Shown here in pieces: positions 33,301-38,981 of a stretch of 38,981 bases of DNA (position 1 is its first letter; every line of letters begins with the position of its first letter). Below the pieces are notes generated by a model. That model searched no databases. It worked only from the letters and a program-made list of their open reading frames with translations, and was not told the DNA's origin. This stretch comes from Solirubrobacterales bacterium (GTDB lineage: Bacteria > Actinomycetota > Thermoleophilia > Solirubrobacterales > Solirubrobacteraceae): the NCBI GenBank assembly GCA_027315255.1, contig DAHUYL010000043.1, positions 1 through 38,981 on the forward strand, given 5' to 3'. A program made the translations under genes and the position numbers.

Positions 33301-33987
33301 GACGTAGTCGAGCGGGCTGTTGTAGGCCAGCGTCGCGCGGGTGGCGCCTGCGAACACGCCGGACCGCGACTGGGTGAAGTAGCCAGACCAGCTCTGCACG
33401 CTGGCGAAGTCGGCCAGGTGGTGCAGCGCGACATTCATCGCCCCGTACGCACCGGCCGAGAACCCGGCGAGCACCCGGTCCTGCCGGCGGGGGATCGTCG
33501 CGAAGCGTTGATCGACGTTGTGCATCACGTCGATCACGTAGCTTTCGAAGTTGCCCGAGGGGGTGTTGGCCCACTCGGAGTCGGAGAACGTGCTACCTCC
33601 GATCCGCCCGTCGGGATAGACGAGGATCATCGGCTGCACGCGGCCGAGGCTCAGCTGGTTGTCGAGCCGCACGTCCATGTTGGCGATGTCCACCCACACG
33701 CGAGGCTGCCCGGGAGCCCCATGTAGCAGGTAGTAGGCCGGGTAGCGGTGGCGCGAGCTGTATCCAGGAGGCAGGTACACCAGGTAGTCGGCATTGCGAT
33801 GGAGCGCCCGCGAGTAGAAGCGGACGTCTTCGAGCCGGCCGGTTCCCGCTCGACGGAACTGCACGAGCGTCGTGAAGCCGCGATGGAGGTTGTAGTCCTG
33901 GCCATAGCCGTAGGCGCCCGCCAACCCGCCGGCAGCGACCGCCATCGCCGCCACGACCGCTCCGAATCGCAGCGCCGGCCGCCTCAT
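30385..33987 (-). CDS. Triple fusion: esterase, DMT-type transporter, beta-lactamase-fold hydrolase
   Basis: One 1200-residue polypeptide. (a) 1-300: N-terminal membrane anchor or signal, then a putative esterase (esterase D/antigen 85-like) with GFSAGAYG (S177), candidate acid near E250/D251 and H280 in GGHDW. (b) About 332-597: nine hydrophobic segments resembling DMT/EamA-type transporters. (c) About 640-810: five more membrane segments I cannot assign. (d) About 835-1190: class C beta-lactamase/DD-peptidase fold with SAAK (S906, K909), YSD (Y1003; the usual YxN has Asp) and HAG (1141-1143). ATG 33987 overlaps the upstream synthase stop as ATGA, so translation is coupled. The frame is unbroken, and stops or shifts between domains are absent. 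Likely an envelope enzyme-transporter; all functional links are inference. Confidence 0.85.
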   Translation of the reverse strand: MRRPALRFGAVVAAMAVAAGGLAGAYGYGQDYNLHRGFTTLVQFRRAGTGRLEDVRFYSRALHRNADYLVYLPPGYSSRHRYPAYYLLHGAPGQPRVWVDIANMDVRLDNQLSLGRVQPMILVYPDGRIGGSTFSDSEWANTPSGNFESYVIDVMHNVDQRFATIPRRQDRVLAGFSAGAYGAMNVALHHLADFASVQSWSGYFTQSRSGVFAGATRATLAYNSPLDYVGQLRRALAKEPLRVYMFVGREDSSSAQQLPMVRALLAAGAQVQYRFYPGGHDWSVWYPRLNQMLKLASSEVSRPPSPAVTAGSGHTAPPPAPQLTPRRRHRRTELGLIGALLLALVSAALINLGFVLQQRGHDRARTRRRAGPMSGFREPVWLVGQATGWVGFAGQIVAVALAPLTLVQAFNAGSLALSVPLAARVVGHRVARRQLVPIALIGVSLVSLPLGFGPAHGHLQPGLLIAPALVVMLAGGLFAFRGSPAALAVTAGAFYGTADGAIKAAAIGLRFHGSGVLTGWAVLACLCTLGGFLAFQAALRDGDAVAPLSLMNAFTALTAIGLGVTAFGEPLGSSPATALLHAAAIVVVLACVRPLAGAQQRLTRTATDTGSSTPPRSRLAWPGTVSPRSIARGLAGSLLVAAALIVGSVTAIGLLYELRQLRLLAIGPGVPDALPLLQLAGFAAQPLARVTAATLIAGLVLGLALVRVDRRRRLVLVGVFAQLVMLLGSDASYALARNLRFDEVLLHRSPGLGPWLEAVLLTAGSSLAGPIAKIRLPALRPHRPDRRVLASALAGLLGVIALVTLLSPPVHARARPAGPSPLHGAERSRSDRAVAARTAFADHARELALGGALDAALRRSAARIHSPAATAAVVACGRVVWDGATGVLELGSNRPANNNSLFILNSAAKTFVATMIMQEIQAGQLSLDTRLSNFYPWLPDAHAITVEMLLNMTSGLPDYLDNPRIQWTISHEPRHIWTVEQVLTGLGTGLGAPRFPPGHRYQYSDTNYIVLGAILQRITHRSVESDFQRLIAGPLGLTSATWVPTPAAEAQLAYPYQWHRDGSLTSQWIPGFGVSSAVWGPVFTDGGLASSSLDFAEFGNALLGGRLLTATAVKQMTHLGPGNYGFGIRGRSFDDHFWFGHAGYWAGYQAQAWTDRPRQLTIATATNVEQLGSGLTSDQIWWAIARAYDRHNPGSSSCRA

Positions 33988-35501
33988 CCGCCGGCGCCGT
34001 CCTCGACCCTCACCGAACCCGCTGAGTGCCAGCGCTCGCTCGACGTCCGCCGCGCCGGTCCGAGGGGCAGGTAGCCCTCGGCCTGCAGCACCCGGAACAC
34101 CGCCCACGGCAGCGCCGCACGAGACTCGAACACCAGGTAGCGCGGCCGCCAGCAGGGGAAGAACTTGTCGTTGAAGAGCACCAGACGATCCATCTGGAAG
34201 GTGCCCCGCAGCGGGCCGAGCAGCCATCGCGCGAGCGCCTTGCCGAACCGCCCGCCGGGTGCGTCGGCGCGCAGCAGATGCGCCAGCCCGGCATAGTTGA
34301 GGCTCACCTCCTCGACCCCCCGCACCCGCGCGAACTCGAGCGCGTGGCAGACGAGCGCCTCGGTCAGCCCGTTCGGCGTCTCCCCGACGCGGCGAACGAC
34401 GTCCAACGACAGCTTCCCCCGATACGCCAGGAACCGCATCACGCCCTGCAGCTGCCCTTCCGGCGAGTACGCCAGCACGTACACGTCATCCGGCCTGATC
34501 GCCAGCTCGAACTCGCCCATGCTCATCGCGAACCCGAGAATCCGCGCGCGGTTGGCGCGCCACCGCTCCTCGACCTCGCCGATCGCCGCCTCCAGCTCCG
34601 AACCGACCTCACGCCCCTCGCGGACCACGGTTCGCCAGCCACGACGCCCGAGGCGATTGACCGACTGACGCAACTTGCGCACCGAACGCCCCTCCAGCGA
34701 GAACGCGCGCGGATCGACAACCGCCTCCTCGCCGGCGCGGACGGCTCGCAGACCCAGACCTCGAAACACATCCACACAGCGATCAGACACGCCATACGCC
34801 GCTACCCGAAGCCCGGCCTGGTGCGCCCGCGCCACCAGAGTCTCCAGCGCCTCCACGGCAGCGGCAGTAGGCCCGACAGGGTCGGCGGACACGACGACCG
34901 TCCCGCCGACAACCGCAAACGCGACGACCCCGTCAGCATCGCGCGCGAACTGAAATTCCTTGTCCGGCCGCAGGATGTAGGGCGACAGCGAGTCCTCCCC
35001 ATGATCCGCCACGATTGCGCGCGCACGATCGAGCGCCGCCTGCGAAACCTCGCCGCGCAGCGGCTCGGGGCGATGCAGCGCCCGCGCCACGAACAGCGAG
35101 CTGACCAGCGCCCCGGCGAACAGCAGGTCGATCATCGTCCCCCAGCCCGCGGCGATGTGGGCGTGGCCCAGCGCGAAGGCGGCCGACGCGGCCCCCAGCC
35201 GGTGCAACACATGCGCCGCCCGGAACGCCCGCGCAACGGGCGCCGACACGTCTGCCGCCGCCGCTGCCGCCCACGCGATCCCCGCTACCGGAGCGCTCAA
35301 CAGACCGCTGCGCGGGCGCCGCGGCCGAGCGCGACCGCGACCGTGCTTGAAGGCGCGCGCGCCCTGTTCCCCCAGCGAAACAGCCAGCACAACGCCGAGC
35401 GCGGCCGCCGTCCATTCGGGACCGTCCATGATCCAACCCACAGCTGCGACCACGGCGCCCAGCCACAACCCCGCCCAACGACGAATCACTGCTCTCGACA
35501 T
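33984..35501 (-). CDS. MprF-like aminoacyl-phosphatidylglycerol synthase (DUF2156)
   Basis: 505-residue membrane enzyme. The first about 160 residues hold several hydrophobic segments. The rest is the LPG-synthase C-terminal domain (dual GNAT-like fold), with YILRPDKEFQFARD, VVVSADPVGP, RKLRQSVNRL, RANRARILGFAMSMGEFE, GVMRFLAYRG and SLNYAGLAHLL all typical. These enzymes transfer an amino acid from aminoacyl-tRNA to phosphatidylglycerol or a related lipid. The flippase portion is much shorter than in full-length MprF. The ATG at 35501 has GGGGAA a few bases upstream; 13 residues of upstream frame look unrelated. It is the first gene of a two-gene unit coupled by ATGA to the fusion gene, and is divergent from the LCP gene. 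The amino acid transferred cannot be read from sequence. Confidence 0.87.
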   Translation of the reverse strand: MSRAVIRRWAGLWLGAVVAAVGWIMDGPEWTAAALGVVLAVSLGEQGARAFKHGRGRARPRRPRSGLLSAPVAGIAWAAAAAADVSAPVARAFRAAHVLHRLGAASAAFALGHAHIAAGWGTMIDLLFAGALVSSLFVARALHRPEPLRGEVSQAALDRARAIVADHGEDSLSPYILRPDKEFQFARDADGVVAFAVVGGTVVVSADPVGPTAAAVEALETLVARAHQAGLRVAAYGVSDRCVDVFRGLGLRAVRAGEEAVVDPRAFSLEGRSVRKLRQSVNRLGRRGWRTVVREGREVGSELEAAIGEVEERWRANRARILGFAMSMGEFELAIRPDDVYVLAYSPEGQLQGVMRFLAYRGKLSLDVVRRVGETPNGLTEALVCHALEFARVRGVEEVSLNYAGLAHLLRADAPGGRFGKALARWLLGPLRGTFQMDRLVLFNDKFFPCWRPRYLVFESRAALPWAVFRVLQAEGYLPLGPARRTSSERWHSAGSVRVEDGAGG

Positions 35502-35817
35502 CTGTTCCCCGCCGCCAGCCGCACACCGGCTCCGGCACAATCGCTGCGTTGCGGACCTATCGTATCGGACCCCTATCCACTGCCAACACAGGTTCGGGTC
35601 CCAGGCCGCTCATCGTGAAGAATGCTCGTCACTCACATAAGAGGGCCGTCAACGTCCGGTTACGCTATGGTGTCACTTCTGTTAGAAGATTCACGTCGTT
35701 AAGTCCCGCTGTGCATCGCTTTACCGAAGATTGAGCAAGGTACGCTAGCGGCGGCCGGGGCGAGGGCGGGTGATGGTGGCAGCATCGCGTCCAGCCCGTA
35801 ACATCAGTTGGTGATTC
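35502..35817. promoter_or_regulatory. Divergent intergenic region between synthase and LCP genes
   Basis: 316 bases, clearly AT-richer than the surroundings (35560-35760 most of all), with no credible gene. It must carry promoters in both directions. I see a small dyad CTTCT-GTT-AGAAG (35676-35688) and several -10-like words (for example TACGCTATGG at 35661-35670), but no unambiguous -35/-10 pair. Likely the regulatory centre of the envelope cluster. Confidence 0.55.
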
Positions 35818-38199
35818 ATGGGGTCGCCAGTTGCTACGCCACGGCCGAAGGGCGGCTTGTCTGGATCCGGATCGAACGGGCGTGGTGGTTCGCGCGGGGT
35901 TGCCGGGGGCCGCGGCGACGGGTATCCGTTGCTGGATGGGCTCGAACCGCCGAGGCGGCGGTCGCATCTGTGGCGGGTCGTGCTCGCTTGCCTGATCGTG
36001 TTGGCTGCGAGCGCAGGGGCGACGGCCGTGGCGGTGCTCGAGCAGGTGCACACGATCGTGCAGGATCTCAGTGTGAACCGGGCGTTGAAGGTGAGCTCGA
36101 GGCTGCTGGCATCCTCGGGCTACGGGCAGCCCGAGACGCTCTTGCTGGTCGGTGACGACACTCGGTCGGTGTTCAAGTATTACAACGGCTATGTGCCAAA
36201 TCTGGCAAATGAGATGCTGGTTGTTCGGTTTGACCCGAGCAAGCCGTGGATTTCGATGATGTCGTTGCCGCGGGAGCTGTGGGTGACCATCGACGAGCCC
36301 GATGGCGTCACGTACACCAATCGGTTGAACTCGGCTTACACATTCGGTGCGACGACGTTGTTGCGGACGATCAAGCAGGTCACGGGCTTATCGGTGAACC
36401 ATGTGATCGCGACGACGTTCACTCAGTTCGAGAACGCGATCAACAGGCTCGGGTGCGTCTACGACACCATCGACGAGCGGTACTACCACAACAACGCCGA
36501 CGGCGGCGCCCAATATCAGAACATCGATCTACAACCTGGATATCAGTGCTTGAACGGCAGCGAGGCCGAGCAGTTCGTGTCATACCGCCACACCGACACC
36601 TCGCAGGTCCGCGATGCGCGAGATCAGAGCTTCCTGCTGGCGGTCAAGCAGCAGTACGGTCCCAGATTGGCTGGCAACACCGGCGAGTTCGAGAGGGTGT
36701 TCGGGGAGACGGTCCAGACGGACGCGCGGCTGCGCAGCACGAGCGAGATCCTGAACTTCGCGGACCTGTTGATCAACGCCAACGGGCTTCGCGTCCGCCA
36801 GGTCCATTTCCAGACGCTTCCGTGCGACGGCGTCAGCTGCCCGCTCGGGGACCTCACCGCCACCCCGCAGCAGATCCACGACAGCGTTCACAACTTCCTG
36901 TTCGGCGGTGACATCACCCCAACCCGGCAGGTCGCGGCGATCGGCCACAAGCTCAGCCGTCGCGGCGGGCTTGCGCGCCTGCCGTTGACGGCGACGCTCG
37001 CGTCGAATGTCGCCGGCGAGCAGGCTGCCGCCGCCAGGCTCCAGTTCACAGCCGAGTTCCCGAAGGTCCAGGACACGGCGGGCAGCGCGATCCCGGTCGC
37101 CGCAACCTGCACGCAGGTGGTGCAGGCGTGCATCCGCAACTACCTGATCCACGCGCCGAACGGCAGCGCGTATCCGATCTACGTCGAGGTCTTCTCCAAC
37201 GGAGATCTGGGGCAGTTCTACGATGTGCAGGGCACGACCTGGACCGGCGCGCCGCTGCTCGGCACCCCGAACCAGACGATCCGGGTGGGACGACGCTCGT
37301 ATGAGCTGTATTACGAGGGAAGCCATCTGCAGGCGATCGCATGGCGCGAGTACGGCGCCGTGTACTGGGTCCACAACACCCTGACCGACGCTGTCGGCAA
37401 CGGCGAGCTGCTGGCGATCGCCGAACAGACCGCACCGATCGGCCGTATCCGGAGCGCCCCTAGGCACCTGATCCTGAAGGCCTCCTCGGTCCCGACCGTC
37501 ACGGCACCGGCGGTCAAGACCTCGATGCTGCATTCGATCGGGCGCGTCGGGGGATTGATCGCGCTGCTGCTGCTGCCCGTCGGCCTGCTGCTCGTGCTTC
37601 GCAACTGGCGGCGCTTGCGGTCGATGCGCGAGCGCGTGAACGCAGCCGTAGCGAGGGCGGGCGTCGTGGAGAGCCGTCTGACCGCCGTGGCGGCCAGCCT
37701 CAGGCCCGCGGTCGCCCCGGGCGCCGCCGGGTACGCGAACTTCCAGTCCACGGCTGCACGGTATGGCGCGGCGACGCCCGACGCCTTCAACCGCTACCGA
37801 GCTCGTCGCCGGTGGATTCCGCCATCGATCGGGGTTGGGCTCGTTGCCGCCGCCGCTGCGGCCTATCTCGCATTGGATTCGAGCGCAAGCGGACCGAAGC
37901 ACGCACCGCGAGCGGTACCGAGCGCGACGGTCGCGGTGCTGGGGGCGGGCCGAACGCCGCATGCGGCTCGCCGCCTCGCCACGGAGCTCGCGCACGAGCG
38001 GGTTCACGTGGTCGCTACGGGCAACCTCGAAGGGCCGGCGCCCGGTTTCTACGAGGTCCTCTACACGCCGCGCAATCGCGGCCAGGCGCGGCTATTGGCC
38101 GCAATCCTGAGGACGCAGCACCCGCGGATCACGCCGATCGACGCAGCGACGGCGCAGGCGTTCGGGTCCTCGGCGAAGCTGATCGTGGTGATCCCCTGA
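35818..38199 (+). CDS. LytR-CpsA-Psr family protein with extra membrane segments and LytR_C domain
   Basis: 793-residue envelope protein. A Gly/Ser-rich cytoplasmic N-terminus leads to TM1 (about 51-74) and an LCP catalytic domain (about 105-300) with LLLVGDDTR, SLPRELWV, LNSAYTFG and YRHTDTSQVRDARDQ, the Arg/Asp pattern that binds polyprenyl pyrophosphate. LCP enzymes attach glycopolymers to peptidoglycan or galactan. A region of about 250 residues follows, then two further TMs (about 575-600 and 663-685), and a C-terminal LytR_C-like domain (about 700-790, VAVLGAGRTPHAARRLATEL). Two additional TMs between LCP and LytR_C are unusual and would put LytR_C back outside. No strong ribosome site precedes the ATG. 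Confidence 0.87.
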   Translation: MGSPVATPRPKGGLSGSGSNGRGGSRGVAGGRGDGYPLLDGLEPPRRRSHLWRVVLACLIVLAASAGATAVAVLEQVHTIVQDLSVNRALKVSSRLLASSGYGQPETLLLVGDDTRSVFKYYNGYVPNLANEMLVVRFDPSKPWISMMSLPRELWVTIDEPDGVTYTNRLNSAYTFGATTLLRTIKQVTGLSVNHVIATTFTQFENAINRLGCVYDTIDERYYHNNADGGAQYQNIDLQPGYQCLNGSEAEQFVSYRHTDTSQVRDARDQSFLLAVKQQYGPRLAGNTGEFERVFGETVQTDARLRSTSEILNFADLLINANGLRVRQVHFQTLPCDGVSCPLGDLTATPQQIHDSVHNFLFGGDITPTRQVAAIGHKLSRRGGLARLPLTATLASNVAGEQAAAARLQFTAEFPKVQDTAGSAIPVAATCTQVVQACIRNYLIHAPNGSAYPIYVEVFSNGDLGQFYDVQGTTWTGAPLLGTPNQTIRVGRRSYELYYEGSHLQAIAWREYGAVYWVHNTLTDAVGNGELLAIAEQTAPIGRIRSAPRHLILKASSVPTVTAPAVKTSMLHSIGRVGGLIALLLLPVGLLLVLRNWRRLRSMRERVNAAVARAGVVESRLTAVAASLRPAVAPGAAGYANFQSTAARYGAATPDAFNRYRARRRWIPPSIGVGLVAAAAAAYLALDSSASGPKHAPRAVPSATVAVLGAGRTPHAARRLATELAHERVHVVATGNLEGPAPGFYEVLYTPRNRGQARLLAAILRTQHPRITPIDAATAQAFGSSAKLIVVIP

Positions 38200-38219
38200 G
38201 CGTCGGCCGGTGACGACGC
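38200..38219. terminator. Weak hairpin after the LCP gene
   Basis: GCGTCG / GCCGGTGA / CGACGC immediately after the LCP stop, in a 118-base convergent gap. Six-bp stem, no T-tract; candidate terminator only. Confidence 0.3.
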
Positions 38220-38317
38220 GTCAGCTGGCCGATCACGATGCGCGCCGGGTGGGTCGGCCCGATCGGACCGTGAGCCATGCGAGTTCGAGCGCGATCGACT
38301 GGCCGGAGCGATTGCCG

Positions 38318-38981
38318 CTATGGCTGATAACCGGCCGCGTGGCAGGGAGCCGCGTTGCAGGCGTCGACGAACGCGCCGTCGGCTGCGAGGAACTCGGACG
38401 TCTGTGCGAGCGCGGCGGGCGAGTACATGATCGACTCGTGCGGGTTGACGAACGGCGGCTGGTCGGGCGGCGGCTGCTCGCTGAGAACCGGCGGGGAACG
38501 GACGAGGCCTGGGCCCAGATCCCACAGTTCGACTACCGAGCCTGCGAACGGCGAGCTCGGAACGGGAGCGAGGCCCCAGAACAGGTTGGCGTCCGGGGCT
38601 CGATCCGGGTCGAGCGCCGGGGTGTATGCGTCGACGCCGGCGGTTCGTGCCTCGGCGGCTCCGGCGTACATGGGCACGTACTCGTCGCCGTAGGCGATCT
38701 GCATCAGCACCTGGTGGGGCAGGGTTCCCGGCAGCTGGTTGAAGATCAGTTGCTGCACGTAGCCGTTGGGGTCGCCGCGGTCCCACAGCTGTTGCATCAG
38801 GTCGAGCATCAGCGGTTGCGCGGATGGGTCGGGGTAGACGAGATCCTGCTCGGCGCCGAAGTCGCCGATCCCTTGGGTCCTGGGGATCAGCCAGTTGGCC
38901 CAGTCAATTCCGGTCACGCCGAGAACTGCCCGCCGGATGTCAGGTGAGACTGCGGTCACGATCGAGCCCTCGATGCCGCCG
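38318..38981 (-). CDS. C-terminal part of a secreted alpha/beta-hydrolase-like protein, 5' partial
   Basis: About 221 residues are visible; the frame is open to the right edge (GGIEGSIVTAVSPDIRRAVLG...). The opening GG followed by a helix and strand is what comes right after a GxSxGG nucleophile elbow in alpha/beta hydrolases, so the catalytic Ser is probably just outside. Motifs include LIPRTQGIGDFG, YPDPSAQPLMLDLMQQLWDRG, LPGTLPHQVLMQIAYGDEYV and a final His/Cys segment CNAAPCHAAGYQP. I recall similar sequences in large secreted actinobacterial proteins of unknown function. The GTG at 38959 is only an internal codon. Confidence 0.7.
   Translation of the reverse strand, partial: GGIEGSIVTAVSPDIRRAVLGVTGIDWANWLIPRTQGIGDFGAEQDLVYPDPSAQPLMLDLMQQLWDRGDPNGYVQQLIFNQLPGTLPHQVLMQIAYGDEYVPMYAGAAEARTAGVDAYTPALDPDRAPDANLFWGLAPVPSSPFAGSVVELWDLGPGLVRSPPVLSEQPPPDQPPFVNPHESIMYSPAALAQTSEFLAADGAFVDACNAAPCHAAGYQP

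Noticed and set aside
33988..34227. 80-residue extension of the triple-fusion frame into the synthase gene
   Set aside because: Overlaps the conserved end of the synthase in another frame; ATG 33987 overlaps the synthase stop as ATGA and starts a membrane segment.
1..38981. c-di-GMP riboswitch, given the number of c-di-GMP enzymes
   Set aside because: None of the intergenic regions shows a recognisable GEMM-type fold; most gaps are too short.

Overview
The window is about 39 kb of very GC-rich bacterial chromosome with densely packed genes, short intergenic gaps and no phage, insertion-sequence or CRISPR signal. Gene style points to an actinobacterium, most likely of the Thermoleophilia/Solirubrobacterales type: secreted proteins with characteristic basic C-terminal beta domains, several GGDEF/EAL proteins, actinobacterial-style HypB, and start codons often placed a few bases after a -10-like hexamer. 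The lineage call is an inference from gene style, not a computed placement.

Layout. (1) 1-10.5 kb, secreted proteins and signalling: a sedolisin (S53) peptidase cut by the left edge, a membrane PAS-GGDEF-EAL protein, a GH79-like glycosidase, a secreted protein with seven C-x5-C repeats, and a Tat-exported GH2 glycosidase. (2) 10.55-14.5 kb, a probable sulfur module: a 53-residue basic protein, a sulfide:quinone-reductase-like flavoprotein, a TDT-family membrane transporter and a divergent LysR regulator with a perfect inverted repeat between regulator and transporter. (3) 14.45-15.24 kb, a deletion scar: the tail of a TetR gene and the tail of an SDR gene, divergently oriented, both lacking their 5' halves. 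A 15-bp perfect inverted repeat follows. (4) 15.3-18.8 kb, hypABCDE on the minus strand with overlapping or tightly spaced genes: [NiFe]-hydrogenase maturation, without hypF or hydrogenase subunits in view. (5) 18.9-29.2 kb, a long minus-strand run: SDR, PAS-GAF-PAS-GGDEF cyclase, FlK-like thioesterase, a 1041-residue secreted protein built on a tandem duplication, a CHASE-GGDEF-EAL protein, a tyrosine phosphatase and an SDR with a degenerate active site. (6) tRNA-Val(TAC) and a secreted trypsin-like protease. (7) 30.4-38.2 kb, cell envelope: an MprF-like aminoacyl-phospholipid synthase translationally coupled to a 1200-residue fusion of esterase, DMT-type transporter, extra membrane segments and a beta-lactamase-fold hydrolase, divergent from an unusual LytR-CpsA-Psr protein. 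A partial gene at the right edge resembles the C-terminal part of a large secreted alpha/beta-hydrolase-like protein.

The strongest candidate for something undescribed is the coupled synthase and triple-fusion pair (30385-35501). It places an acyltransferase, an ester hydrolase, a candidate lipid or small-molecule transporter and a penicillin-binding-type hydrolase in two polypeptides. The seven-repeat Cys protein, the shared C-terminal surface domain and the TetR/SDR scar are also worth a second look. Three c-di-GMP enzymes in 25 kb suggest the region is rich in surface and lifestyle control.
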